From Streptomyces triculaminicus (GTDB taxonomy: Bacteria > Actinomycetota > Actinomycetes > Streptomycetales > Streptomycetaceae), in the NCBI RefSeq assembly GCF_017349075.1, contig NZ_JAFMOF010000002.1, positions 1,736,001 to 1,800,000 of the forward strand: a stretch of 64,000 bases of DNA, in the 5' to 3' direction. Positions 16,677 to 26,110 of this stretch are shown here, piece after piece (positions within the stretch are counted from its first letter, which is position 1; each line of letters begins with the position of its first letter). Under the pieces are notes generated by a model. It had not been told where the DNA came from, did no database searches, and saw nothing but the letters and a program-made list of their open reading frames with translations. The translations under genes and the position numbers were made by a program.

Positions 16677-17248
16677 TGGTGGTGCGATGGCGGCTTCGGG
16701 CTGACGGCGGGCGACCGGACAGTCTTCAAAAGCAGTGCGCGGAGCGAGTGCGAGCCCTTGGCCTGCCCTCGCAGACCAAGGTGTCGATGCGGACGTTGTG
16801 CGAGCACGTGGAACAGCTGCACGGCCGGCCCATCCAACTCGTTCCCCTGGAGCTGCCGCTCGGCAGTCCCGATGGTCTCTGGATTTCGGCGGAGGGCCAG
16901 GACTTCGTCTTCTTCGAGCAACGTCTGGCTCCCGTGCACCAGCAGCAGGTGATCCTGCACGAGCTCGGCCATGTGATCTGTGATCACGACGCAGCGCCGG
17001 TCATGACGGCGGAGTCGTCCACGCTCCTTCTGCCGTCGCTCAACCCGGACATGGTGCGCCGGGTGCTGGGCCGGGAGCACTCGCATGCCGAGGCCGAGAT
17101 CGAGGCCGAACTGGTGGGCTCGCTCATAGGCAGGCAGATCAGCAACTGGACTGCCGAGCGCACCAGGGCAACGCCCTTGGAAGCGCGGGAGCTGGTCGCC
17201 AGACTCTCCGCCCTGGAAGCCCCCAGACGGCAAGGAAATGATGAATAG
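16676..17248 (+). CDS. ImmA/IrrE-family metallo-endopeptidase
   Basis: A 190-residue zinc peptidase. The HELGHV motif near residue 92 supplies two zinc histidines and the catalytic Glu; EAEIEAELVGSLI supplies the third ligand region, as in ImmA/IrrE proteins. In known systems such proteases cleave the partner XRE repressor on a signal. Its ATG overlaps the XRE stop by one base, so the two are translationally coupled. The trigger is not visible from sequence. Confidence 0.85.
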   Translation: MVVRWRLRADGGRPDSLQKQCAERVRALGLPSQTKVSMRTLCEHVEQLHGRPIQLVPLELPLGSPDGLWISAEGQDFVFFEQRLAPVHQQQVILHELGHVICDHDAAPVMTAESSTLLLPSLNPDMVRRVLGREHSHAEAEIEAELVGSLIGRQISNWTAERTRATPLEARELVARLSALEAPRRQGNDE

Positions 17249-18443
17249 CACCCTCTATCCCATATGCGCACTGATCTCCTTATCTGCGTTCCTCTTCAAG
17301 CTGAGAGTCACACGCACCGACCGCTCTCCCACACAGCTGGCCCTGGCAGGAAACTTCTTCTTCCTGACCGTCACCTTCGTCGTCTCGACGCCGGCGGTCT
17401 GGATAGCGACGAGCAAATTCGTCGGAATCGTCAACTTCTCCGGACTCCTGGCCCAGAGCACCGTCATCCTGTCGGCCGCCTGCCAGCAACTCGTGCTCCT
17501 GCACCTGACACACGAACGCGATACCGCCTGGCGCAAAGCCGTCCCACGCCTCACCGGTCTGAGCATCGTGCTCCTCGGCATGATCACGCTCTTCTCCGCC
17601 GCCACCAGCATCGGAGAACGTCCCACCGACTTCGCCCTGACCAAGGCGCAGTACTACCCGGCGTACCTGTCGATCTACCTGATCGGATACGCGGCGAACC
17701 AGATCGACATCGGCATCATGGGCTGGCGCTACGCACGCATCGCTCCCACTCCGTGGCTTCGGCGGGGGCTGCGACTGGTCGCAGCGTCGATGCCCTTCGC
17801 CATGATCTACACAAGCTGCCGGATCGCTGACATCATCGCCAGCCAGTTCGGTGTCACCGGCCATCCCTGGGAACCAGTGGCGCAGCTCGCCATCGCGGGA
17901 ACGGTACTCAAGACGGTCGGCTGGACGATGCCGGACTGGGGCCGCCATCTGACCACCGCGTCCGAACGGCTCGACAGGCGCCGCGCCTACCGGCAGATCA
18001 TCCCCCTCCACCGCGAGCTCACCTCTCACCTGCCCGAGGTAGTTCTCCCTTTGGGGGAGAAAGCCGACCTGAGGACTCGCCTCTACCGCTGTCTGGTGGA
18101 GATTCGCGACGCTCAATGGGCCTTGCGTACCTGGATGGACCCCGCTGTCGCCGCCTTGGCCATGCAGCAAGGCCAGGCAGCGGGACTCGAAGGCGCCAAC
18201 CTCGCCGCGGCTGTCGAGGCGGCACAGCTCAAAGCCGCACTCCAGGCCAGACGAGAACAGGCGCAGCCGGCCACCCACGTCGCCACACCGCGGATGGAGG
18301 AGCCTGAAGACCTCGCAGCGGAACTGTCCTTCCAACGGAAGCTGGCCCGGGCCTTCACCGCGACATCCGCCCCCGCCGTCACCCACACGGCGTACCTGGT
18401 ACACGCGACGAACATTACGGATACGGAGAAGAAGGACGCATGA
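17238..18443 (+). CDS. DUF6545 / MAB_1171c-like membrane protein
   Basis: A 401-residue protein with about seven membrane helices in the first 240 residues (for example LALAGNFFFLTVTFVVSTP, LTGLSIVLLGMITLFSAAT, LSIYLIGYAANQIDIGIMG) and a cytoplasmic helical C-terminal half. It matches the family annotated as MAB_1171c putative transporter, whose transport role is unproven; an output or sensor module for the XRE/ImmA pair is equally possible. It overlaps ImmA by 11 bases and the P450 by four. Confidence 0.75.
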   Translation: MMNSTLYPICALISLSAFLFKLRVTRTDRSPTQLALAGNFFFLTVTFVVSTPAVWIATSKFVGIVNFSGLLAQSTVILSAACQQLVLLHLTHERDTAWRKAVPRLTGLSIVLLGMITLFSAATSIGERPTDFALTKAQYYPAYLSIYLIGYAANQIDIGIMGWRYARIAPTPWLRRGLRLVAASMPFAMIYTSCRIADIIASQFGVTGHPWEPVAQLAIAGTVLKTVGWTMPDWGRHLTTASERLDRRRAYRQIIPLHRELTSHLPEVVLPLGEKADLRTRLYRCLVEIRDAQWALRTWMDPAVAALAMQQGQAAGLEGANLAAAVEAAQLKAALQARREQAQPATHVATPRMEEPEDLAAELSFQRKLARAFTATSAPAVTHTAYLVHATNITDTEKKDA

Positions 18444-19666
18444 CCTCCCTCCCCTCGACACCTGCTCTCCCGCGGCCTTTCGACACGGCCTTCTTCACTG
18501 ACCCGTACCCCACCTACGCACGACTCCGCGAGGCCGGCCCAGTCCACCGCATAGCACTGCCTGACGGCTCCCCGGTCTGGCTCGTGGTCCGGGAGGACGA
18601 TGTACGTGCCCTGCTGACCGACCCGAGACTGTCGGTGAACAAGACGCACTCCAACACCGGATACAAGGGCTTCTCCCTGCCGCCCGCGCTGGATGCCAAC
18701 CTCCTCAACCTGGACTCCGCAGACCACCTGAGACTGCGCCGCCTCGTCTCTCAGGCCTTCACCCCCCGCCGGGTCGAGAACCTGCGCGTACGCGTCCAGG
18801 GCGCCGCGGACCGACTGGCCGACCGCCTGGCACAACGGCTGGTCACCCAGCCGAGCGCCGACCTCGTCACCGAATTCGCCAACCCCCTGCCACTGGCCGT
18901 CATCGGTGACCTCTTCGACGTCCCCCAGCCGGACAGGAACCCCTTCTCCACCTGGGTCGGCAACATGTTCGCCCCTGAGCACCCGAACCAGATCGCCGAG
19001 TCCATCGACCACATCCACCACTTCCTGATCCGCCTCGTCGCCGAGCGGCGGGCGAACCCCGGGCACGACCTGCTGTCCGGCCTGATCGCCGCACGGGACG
19101 CCGGAGACCAGCTCACCGAGGACGAACTCGTCTCCCTGGCCTTTCTGATCCTCATGGCCGGCAGCGAGAACACCCAGCACCTGATCAGCTCGGGGCTGCT
19201 CACCTTGCTGCGCCACCCGAAGCAGCTCGCCGCCCTCAAAGCGGTACCCGGCTTGCTGCCCGCAGCGGTCGAGGAGCTGCTGCGCTATGCCCACCCCAAT
19301 CAGATGGCCATCCGTCGCTTCCCCACGGAGCCCCTCGAGATCGACGGCGTCCACATCCCCGCCGGAGACACCGTCATGCTCTGCCTCGCCTCAGCCCACA
19401 GAGACCCGGCCCGGTACCCGGACCCTGACCGTTTCGACATCCGGCGACAGGACACGGCACACCTCGCCCTCGGGCAAGGCATGCACTACTGCCTGGGTGC
19501 GCCCTTGGCCCGCATGGAAATCCAGCTGGGCCTGGACACCCTGCTTCGCCGCCTGCCCCGGATCGCTCTCGCCGTGCCCGACACCGAGCTGGTGTGGCGT
19601 TCCTCGTTCCGTTCCCATGCCCTCACCGCGCTGCCGGTCACCATCCGTGCGGAGCAGACAGAGTGA
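18440..19666 (+). CDS. Cytochrome P450
   Basis: A 408-residue bacterial class I P450. The I-helix carries LILMAGSENTQHLI (acid-alcohol pair replaced by Glu-Asn-Thr), the K-helix EELLR supplies ExxR, and the haem loop is LALGQGMHYCLGAPLAR with the axial Cys; the usual first Phe is Leu. Its ATG overlaps the DUF6545 stop (ATGA), so it belongs to the XRE-ImmA operon rather than being a lone enzyme. Ferredoxin is not encoded nearby. The substrate is unknown. Confidence 0.9.
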   Translation: MTSLPSTPALPRPFDTAFFTDPYPTYARLREAGPVHRIALPDGSPVWLVVREDDVRALLTDPRLSVNKTHSNTGYKGFSLPPALDANLLNLDSADHLRLRRLVSQAFTPRRVENLRVRVQGAADRLADRLAQRLVTQPSADLVTEFANPLPLAVIGDLFDVPQPDRNPFSTWVGNMFAPEHPNQIAESIDHIHHFLIRLVAERRANPGHDLLSGLIAARDAGDQLTEDELVSLAFLILMAGSENTQHLISSGLLTLLRHPKQLAALKAVPGLLPAAVEELLRYAHPNQMAIRRFPTEPLEIDGVHIPAGDTVMLCLASAHRDPARYPDPDRFDIRRQDTAHLALGQGMHYCLGAPLARMEIQLGLDTLLRRLPRIALAVPDTELVWRSSFRSHALTALPVTIRAEQTE

Positions 19667-19720
19667 GCAACCTGGTACGGGAGGGGTAAGCGGGTGGGGC
19701 GGGGGAACGCCAGCCCCCCA

Positions 19721-19792
19721 GGCGAGGTCAGGCGAGGTCAGGCGAGGTCAGGCGAGGTCAGGCGAGGTCAGGCGAAGATCAGGCGAAGGTCA
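19721..19792. repeat. Tandem 10-bp repeat, GGCGAGGTCA
   Basis: Five perfect copies of the 10-mer at 19721-19770 followed by two 11-base variants. The array ends at the stop codon of the oxidase gene, so slippage could move that stop. It has no spacers and is not CRISPR. Confidence 0.9.
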
Positions 19793-22372
19793 GCCAATCG
19801 TGATCATCTTGGCGACGCTGGGAACCCCCGCCGGGTCGAGGGCGAAGAGCATGTACGTGCCGGGCAGGGCCACTCCGGGATCGTCCGGGACCTTCAGCTC
19901 GTAGGAGGTGCCCCCTGTCTGCCGGAACGTGAGCGGGATCCTCCGCTGGTCGTTGTCGACCGAATGGGTCGCCGCTCCGGCCCGTACCAGTGAGAAGGCG
20001 GTGACGGGCTTGTCCGTCGTCACCGGCAGGGCGGCACCGTTCGCGATCCTGGCGGGCGGCGTGCTGGTGAAGGCCGGGCGGGGCTTCCGGGTGCCGTCCG
20101 GGTTGAGGAGGTACGGCGGGGTGAAGACGGCCCCGTCGGAGTGGTTGGTGGCGCAGTCGCCGCAGAGACCGCCCCCGCCCGAGAAGATCCGTCCGTCGGG
20201 CAGCAGGTTCGCCACGCTGTGGTAGTTGCGCGGGACCGCCATGCTGGCCAGCTTGGTGAAGGTGCCCGTCGCCGGGTCCCAGATCTCCGGGGTCATCACC
20301 GAGGTGGCGTCGCTGAAGGGGACGGGGTAGGACTGCCCGCCGAACACCGCCACCTTGCCGTCCGGCAGGACGACGCTGTTGCTGAACGAGCGGGCGTAGC
20401 CCATGTCGCCCGTGCGCTTGCTGACGGGCCGGATGCCGTCGCCGATGCCGTCGCCGAGATCGACGGTGTAGGCGCGGCGGGTGGCGTTCGCGTTCTCGTA
20501 CGCGGTGGCGCCGCCGAGCGTGAGGAGCTTGCCGATGTCGTAGGAGACGGCGTTGCCGTTCATGGCGTCCGGGCTGTCGGCGCGCGTTCCCGCCGGTGTG
20601 ATGGTGCCGTTGCCGGTGGTGTCGATCCAGTTCAGCTGCTTGCTCGGCCCGAGGTGCAGCACTCGGCCGCGGGAAGTGGCGTGCAGCCACTGGTGGTTGT
20701 CGGCGCGGTAGGGGCCGGCGGGGTCGGCGGTCAGAGTGTCCTTGGCGGGTACGCCGGGCAGCTTGCGCCACTTGCCGGTCGCCGGGGACCACACTTCGCC
20801 GTCCTTGTCCCCGCGGGCACCGCTCCAGGAGCCGCCGAGCACGAACGCCTCGCCGTTCGAGAGCAGCGTCATGGCCTGGTACCCACGCGGTGTGTTCATC
20901 TGGCCGGTGGCGGACCAGGTGTCGGTGCGCGGGTCGTAGATGCTGGCGCGGGAGGCGTTGCTGCCGCCGGTGACCAGCACCCGGCCGTCCGAGAGCATGG
21001 CGATGCCGGGACAGAACATGTCGTGGCCGGTGTTGTCGACGCGGCGCTGGGTGACCTGTCCGGTGCCGAGGTCCATGATGGCGGTCTGGGTGTATCCGTT
21101 GCTGCCACCGAACCGGTCGATGGCGTACGCGGACCAGGCCAGCAGTTTGTTGTTCGGCAGGACGGTAGTGGCCACGGGGACGAGCGGGAAGCCGGTGACC
21201 CGGTCCCAGGCGCCGGAGACGGATGGGTCGGCCGGGCTGCTCAGCCGGATCTCGGCGGCGGAGCTCCACGGGCCCCGGTTGCCGGCCTCGGTGGTCGCGG
21301 TCAGCCGCACGAACCGGGCCGGGGTGGGCCGCGTGAACGTGGTGCTCTTGACGGTGTCGTCGTCCTTCCACACGCCGCCGGCCACGGGGGCCCCGAACGA
21401 GACGCCGTCGAGGCTGGTGGCGACGGAGTACGCGCCGATGCGCCCGTTGGGGCCGCCGCCGGACTTGCGGGGCTGGTAGGTGAGCGCGGACACGGTCTGC
21501 GTACGGTGCATGTCGATGGTGACGGAGTGCGGCAGCGGGGTCGCACCGCCCGACCACCGGCTGTGCCAGAGGGTGTCGGCGTCGCCGTCCAGGACGTTGG
21601 CGGCACGGTTGTCGGCCTGCGCGGTCTCCTCGTCACTCGCGGAGGCGGTCCAGCCGGTGGTGGGCAGCTCGACGACGGAAGCGGGCAGCCCCGGGTCACC
21701 CAGCAGCTGGATCTCGGCGGCCGAGCTCCAGGGACCGCGCTTGCCCGCCTCGGAGGTGGCCGTCAGCCGGACGTACCGGGTGCCACGGGCGGCGAAGCTC
21801 AGCGTCTTGGTCGTGGCGTCGTCGGCCAGGGTGCCGCTCGCAACGGCCGCTCCCCAGTTCTGCCCATCGGCGCTGAGGTGGATGGCGTACTCGCCGATGC
21901 GGCCGTTGGGGCCGTCGGCACGCGGCTGGTAGAGAAGCGCGGACACGACCTCGGTGCGGTGCATGTCGATGACGAGGGAGTGCGGCAGCGCGGCCGCGCT
22001 CTCCGACCACCGGCTGTGCCAGATGGTCTCGGCCTTGCCGTCGAGAACGTTCGCGGCACGGTTGTCGCCCCGGGCCGTCTCCTCGTCACTGGCCGTTGCC
22101 GTCCAACCCGCCCTGGAGAGGACGGGTGCCGCCGGTTCCATGGCCGAGGCGGGCGCAGCGGCATGGTGCGGACGTGACGGGTGATCACCGTGCGCCTCGG
22201 CCTCGGCGACGGACCCGCCGCCCCGCGCGTTCAGTACGGGCAGGAGCGCGACGAGGACCGCCACCAAGGCGAGCAGGACGAGCCCCTGCCATCTGAGGCG
22301 GGAGAGGCGGGAGAGGCGGGAGAGACGGGAAGGCCGGAACAGGCCGGTCCGGCGGGATGGTTCGGGTAACAC
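19790..22372 (-). CDS. Galactose-oxidase-like copper radical oxidase with two CBM32-type domains
   Basis: An 860-residue extracytoplasmic oxidase of alcohols or aldehydes that yields H2O2. Residues 1-50 carry a basic start, with the tripeptide RLS repeated, and a membrane helix (LVLLALVAVLVALLPVL), so it is anchored or secreted. Two discoidin/F5-8C modules at about 88-230 and 238-375 are near copies (GPWSSAAEI in both). The Kelch-fold catalytic part holds the cofactor residues: Cys near 453 (HDMFCPG) facing Tyr near 496 (RGYQA), axial Tyr/His near 715 (NYHS) and His near 801 in ATHSVDNDQRRIPL, nearly as in fungal galactose oxidase. The GTG start at 22372 has AGGAGG six bases upstream. The domain order resembles fungal galactose oxidase plus one extra module, rather than Streptomyces GlxA. 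Confidence 0.88.
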   Translation of the reverse strand: MLPEPSRRTGLFRPSRLSRLSRLSRLRWQGLVLLALVAVLVALLPVLNARGGGSVAEAEAHGDHPSRPHHAAAPASAMEPAAPVLSRAGWTATASDEETARGDNRAANVLDGKAETIWHSRWSESAAALPHSLVIDMHRTEVVSALLYQPRADGPNGRIGEYAIHLSADGQNWGAAVASGTLADDATTKTLSFAARGTRYVRLTATSEAGKRGPWSSAAEIQLLGDPGLPASVVELPTTGWTASASDEETAQADNRAANVLDGDADTLWHSRWSGGATPLPHSVTIDMHRTQTVSALTYQPRKSGGGPNGRIGAYSVATSLDGVSFGAPVAGGVWKDDDTVKSTTFTRPTPARFVRLTATTEAGNRGPWSSAAEIRLSSPADPSVSGAWDRVTGFPLVPVATTVLPNNKLLAWSAYAIDRFGGSNGYTQTAIMDLGTGQVTQRRVDNTGHDMFCPGIAMLSDGRVLVTGGSNASRASIYDPRTDTWSATGQMNTPRGYQAMTLLSNGEAFVLGGSWSGARGDKDGEVWSPATGKWRKLPGVPAKDTLTADPAGPYRADNHQWLHATSRGRVLHLGPSKQLNWIDTTGNGTITPAGTRADSPDAMNGNAVSYDIGKLLTLGGATAYENANATRRAYTVDLGDGIGDGIRPVSKRTGDMGYARSFSNSVVLPDGKVAVFGGQSYPVPFSDATSVMTPEIWDPATGTFTKLASMAVPRNYHSVANLLPDGRIFSGGGGLCGDCATNHSDGAVFTPPYLLNPDGTRKPRPAFTSTPPARIANGAALPVTTDKPVTAFSLVRAGAATHSVDNDQRRIPLTFRQTGGTSYELKVPDDPGVALPGTYMLFALDPAGVPSVAKMITIG

Positions 22373-22793
22373 TTCGCCTCCTGGAGGACCTCGAAGGTCA
22401 GGAAGGTGAGGACTGGGACGGTGGTGAAGCGGTGATGGCGGTGATGGCGGTGAAGACGGTCAAGCAGTGAGTCAGTACGGGCGCCGCCCTTGAACCTGGG
22501 CAGAAGTGGTCACTCTTCTTGCCGGGAAGAGGGGTGTAAAGACATCAATCCGGCCGTCTACGGGGCCGGGCGCGTGTCGGGGGCTCACCGTGAGCGACTC
22601 CGCGACGGCTCCCGGCCGAGGACCTGGCCTGCCAGGCGCCGGGCTTCTGACGACCCTCAACCGCCCGGGGCGTGGAGGTGAGGCCTTCCACCGACGAAAG
22701 GCTCCGCGATGACGGTACGGAATTCCGGCACGACGGCGGCGCGAGAGAATGGGACATGCCGCGTAAGCTCCACCGCCACGCCAAGGGGAACCG
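22373..22793. other. Divergent intergenic region
   Basis: About 420 bases between divergently read genes. It has a short run of GCGGTGATG repeats near 22430-22452 and no supportable gene. It should contain the promoters of both neighbours. Confidence 0.4.
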
Positions 22794-23381
22794 TTGATCA
22801 GCGCGCACCAGCAAAGGCTCCACGACCGGGTCCTCGAGGCTCCCGTCGTACCGGCACCGAGCGCCTGGCGCCTGGTCGGCGACTGGCGTGTGCCCGTCGG
22901 CGGGCTGCTCGGCATCGGCTTCGCCGTCGACCCACACAGCGGCCACGACCTGGTCATGACGGTCTCCACCAGCGGTCACGGGCTCTTCGACGCGGTCACC
23001 GGCGAGAAGATCGCCCGCGACCGGGATCCCGACGACGACTCCTGCACACCCGACACCACGCCGGACCTGACCTGCCCCGGGCTCGGCCCGGTCGCGGGCA
23101 GCCGGATCCACATCGCCGGGCTCTTCGGAGGCGGCCTCCACTCGGGCACCGGGGACGGGTGGACCGTGACCGTCGCCAGCCCTGAATGGCCCTCCCACCG
23201 CGTACTGCTCGTCAGGGCCAGTGGTCTCCACCGAGGAGCGCACGAGGAGGATTGGTGGCACGTTCTCCACGCGAACTACTCCGAGTTCCGCGCCGCCGGG
23301 TTCTCACCGTCGGGGCACACCCTGGCAGTCGCGACCAGTAGCGATCTCACGCTCTGGTCGCGAACGTCCGCCGGATCGTAG
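22794..23381 (+). CDS. Conserved hypothetical protein
   Basis: A 195-residue soluble protein of a type found in many Streptomyces (WRLVGDWRVPVGGLLGIGFA, MTVSTSGHGLFDAVTGEKIA, LGPVAGSRIHIAGLFGGGL). It is beta-rich, without signal peptide or catalytic motif that I recognise. The start is a TTG at 22794 with AAGGGGA five bases upstream; no ATG or GTG gives the full family-like N-terminus. Confidence 0.65.
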   Translation: MISAHQQRLHDRVLEAPVVPAPSAWRLVGDWRVPVGGLLGIGFAVDPHSGHDLVMTVSTSGHGLFDAVTGEKIARDRDPDDDSCTPDTTPDLTCPGLGPVAGSRIHIAGLFGGGLHSGTGDGWTVTVASPEWPSHRVLLVRASGLHRGAHEEDWWHVLHANYSEFRAAGFSPSGHTLAVATSSDLTLWSRTSAGS

Positions 23382-23550
23382 TCGCCCTGCTATGACCTTC
23401 ACTTCACTGAGGAGCGGGATCCCGCCTGGCAGATGATTGACTACGCCGCATGGACTTCGCACGAGCGTCCGCTCCATACGCGGACGTAATGATGGGCTGT
23501 TCCGATTGGCCCGACGGCCAGCATTCCCTCACCCGACGGGATGGCCTGTC

Positions 23551-24597
23551 ATGAGCGTCGGTGGCATGCCGTCGGAGCCCGGCCCCGTCTCGACGGCTTG
23601 GGACGCACCCCCATTGGACCCCGAACTGAGTGTGGCACTCGCGGCGTTGGGGGAGGAGGCGAGGGAGCCGTTCACCCTGGAAAACCTTGCGGCTCGGCAG
23701 GAGCAGGATGCTGCGCGCCGGCCCAGGCCGACGGTCCGGGATCTACGGGCCGACGGCCGCTTCGAGGTAGACGAGCTGCATGTACCCGGACCGTCGGGCG
23801 GGCAGGACGTCACGCTCGTGAGCGCACGACCCGCCGGCATCGCCGGGACGCTGCCGCTGCTGTACTACATGCACGGCGGCGGAATGATCACGGGCAATGC
23901 GTGGTCCGTACTTCCGCGACTGCTTCGCGAATGGGCTCTCACGCTGGAGTTGGCCGTCATCTCTGTCGACTACCGATTGGCACCGCAGGCGCAGTACCTC
24001 GGACCGGTGGAGGACTGCTACGCCGGATTCGTCTGGGTGGCTGAGCACGCGGCCCAACTGGGCATCGACGCGGACCGCATCATCGTCGGAGGGAAGAGCG
24101 CCGGCGGTGGACTCGCCGCAGCACTCGCCCTGCTCACCCGTGACCGAGAAGGGCCCACACCGATCGGGCAACTGCTCCTGTGCCCGATGCTCGACGACCG
24201 CAACAACACCTTCTCCAGCCATCAGATGGCCGGCATCGACACCTGGGACAGAACTTCCAACGCCACCGCGTGGCAGGCGCTGCTGGGCGATCAGTACGGC
24301 GCCGCGGACCTGCCGCCCTACGCGGCTCCCGCCCGCGCCACGGACCTGTCCAGGCTCCCCCCGGCCTACATCGAGGTCGGGTCGGCCGAGACTTTCAGGG
24401 ACGAGGACGTGGCCTATGCCAATGCGATCTGGCAGGCCGGTGGCCAAGCCGAACTGCACGTATGGCCCGGAGCCTTCCACGGCTTCGACACCTTCGCACC
24501 ACAGACAGCTCTCAGCCAGGACGCCCGCAACGCCCGTTCCCGCTGGCTTCGGCGCATCCTCACACAGTCCGGTGCGAGCAGCGGATCTGCCTGCTGA
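23551..24597 (+). CDS. Alpha/beta hydrolase fold-3 esterase (HSL family)
   Basis: A 348-residue esterase of the hormone-sensitive-lipase family. The oxyanion motif is YYMHGGGMITGN, the nucleophile elbow is VGGKSAGGGLAAAL (GxSxG), Asp lies in IEVGSAETFRDED and His in WPGAFHGFD. It should hydrolyse short acyl esters in the cytoplasm. Start ATG 23551 is the first with a purine-rich upstream segment; the frame is open further upstream without family-like sequence. Confidence 0.85.
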   Translation: MSVGGMPSEPGPVSTAWDAPPLDPELSVALAALGEEAREPFTLENLAARQEQDAARRPRPTVRDLRADGRFEVDELHVPGPSGGQDVTLVSARPAGIAGTLPLLYYMHGGGMITGNAWSVLPRLLREWALTLELAVISVDYRLAPQAQYLGPVEDCYAGFVWVAEHAAQLGIDADRIIVGGKSAGGGLAAALALLTRDREGPTPIGQLLLCPMLDDRNNTFSSHQMAGIDTWDRTSNATAWQALLGDQYGAADLPPYAAPARATDLSRLPPAYIEVGSAETFRDEDVAYANAIWQAGGQAELHVWPGAFHGFDTFAPQTALSQDARNARSRWLRRILTQSGASSGSAC

Positions 24598-24921
24598 GCA
24601 TTTTGCGGCGGCCGGACGACGTCAGCAGACGGCGGCCGACGGCGGTCGAGCGCCAGGACCGTGGACCGTTTCGGCCAGGTGGCCCGGCGCCCAGGTCGTC
24701 TGCCGTCCAACCCCTATCCCTTGGGTCCGCGGGGGTGCCAATGCTCCGGGGGCCACGATGTGCTCGTGCTTCGACGTCACCGGGTGAGTCTGCCCAAGAC
24801 GTGTGAGGCTCGGCCGGCCGACCTGCGCCTGATGGCCCTCACCCGCGGCCCGCTCGGAGCCGCGTGTCTGACCTTCATCCGCTAACCATCCCTGACCCCG
24901 CACGCCGAAAGGTCAAAGCCC
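24598..24921. other. Gap after the esterase gene
   Basis: No supportable gene. CTGCTGA at 24591-24597 (over the stop codon) pairs with TCAGCAG at 24622-24628 around a 24-base loop; as a terminator this is weak. Confidence 0.3.
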
Positions 24922-25920
24922 TTGAACCGGACCGCACATGCCGTTCCCGAACCTCCGGACCGTCCCCGCTTACTATCCGCCCGCCGCGATGAGGATCTGA
25001 TCAATGAGCCGGTCATCTCCGACGCGACCGGCTGGCTCGTCACCGACGGCCGCACCACCACCGACGCCCGTCGCCAGGTGGCGGGCAACGCCCGGCTGGT
25101 CACCTACAACACTCTCACCGGCGGCATCGACTCCGACGGCGGCGAGTGGCGGCGCCGGAGGCAGATCGAGTTCCTGGCCTCGCTGGACGCCGACATCATC
25201 GCGCTGCAGGAGCTGCGCCGCTGGGACGAAGGCGGCTGGTGGCGGTTGTGGGGCGCGGCCAATGCCCTGGGCATGGTTCCGCTGCCCCCGGTGCTCTCCG
25301 CGCGCGGGCGGGGCAACCACCTCGCCCTGCTCTACCGGCCGGCCACCGTACGGATCGACGACTACGAGCCGGACGCGGCCAGCGGGACGTTCCACCACGG
25401 GCTCGGCCGGGCCCGGCTCTCCATCAAGGGCCAGCCGCTGCTGACCGTCCTGTTCACCCACCTGTGCGTCCTCGGCGGGGCCGAACGCTATGCGGAAGCG
25501 CAGTGGCTGGCCGGCTACGGCGGCGCCTACGAGGGAGAGCCGCAGCGTGTGGTTCTGGCGGGGGATCTGAACTCGATCGGCGCGAATGACCCTGAGCCGG
25601 ACTGGAGCCGGATGCCGGCCAACCTGCGAGCGCGCCACTGCCACCTCACCGCCGGGGGCACGTTCGGTGACACCGACCGGCGGGCCCTCCAGCTCCTGTC
25701 CCTGGCCGGCTTCCGCGATCCGTTCGAGGTCCTCGGCCAGGCGACACCGCGCACGGTGGGCTATTGGAGCCCACAGGAAGCGGTGGACCACCGCCGCGAC
25801 TTCATCCTGGCCAACACGCACGTAGCCGACCACATCGCCGCAGCCGCCGTCCACGACAGCAAGGCGACCCGGGCCCTGTCGGACCACCTGCCCGTCGTCC
25901 TCGACCTTCAGGCACCGTAG
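24922..25920 (+). CDS. Endonuclease/exonuclease/phosphatase family protein
   Basis: A 332-residue EEP-fold phosphoesterase: LVTYNTLTGG with the metal-site Asn, IIALQELRRWDEGGWW with the Glu ligand, FTHLCVLGG with the catalytic His region, VVLAGDLNSIG and, at the end, ALSDHLPVVLDL with the Asp-His pair. Substrates of the fold range from DNA to phospholipids and cannot be told here. There is no signal peptide. The start is TTG 24922 with AAAGG eight bases upstream; later ATGs near 25003 would also give the whole domain. Confidence 0.75.
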   Translation: MNRTAHAVPEPPDRPRLLSARRDEDLINEPVISDATGWLVTDGRTTTDARRQVAGNARLVTYNTLTGGIDSDGGEWRRRRQIEFLASLDADIIALQELRRWDEGGWWRLWGAANALGMVPLPPVLSARGRGNHLALLYRPATVRIDDYEPDAASGTFHHGLGRARLSIKGQPLLTVLFTHLCVLGGAERYAEAQWLAGYGGAYEGEPQRVVLAGDLNSIGANDPEPDWSRMPANLRARHCHLTAGGTFGDTDRRALQLLSLAGFRDPFEVLGQATPRTVGYWSPQEAVDHRRDFILANTHVADHIAAAAVHDSKATRALSDHLPVVLDLQAP

Positions 25921-26110
25921 GCCTGATCCCCTTCCTGCCCCTTTCCAGCCTTCTTGCCAGGAGACCTCCATGCCCCGCCGCCTGCGCATCGGCGCAGCAC
26001 CTCCCCGATGGCACTCGCCCAGGTCCTTCGACGAGGTGTCGGGCGCCACTCGGTGCTTCAGGCGACGGGCCGGGCGCCGTGCCATGACCGCTCCCCTCTT
26101 CTTTCCGGGA

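Noticed and set aside
19697..19720. Bidirectional terminator between the P450 and oxidase genes
   Set aside because: TGGGGC/GCCCCCA arms are short and imperfect; the signal is too weak to call.
19721..19792. CRISPR array
   Set aside because: The repeats are contiguous 10-mers with no spacers and no cas genes nearby.
20141..22177. 678-residue plus-strand open frame opposite the oxidase
   Set aside because: Low-complexity Gly/Ala/Val/Arg composition typical of shadows, and the minus strand encodes a recognisable galactose-oxidase-like protein.
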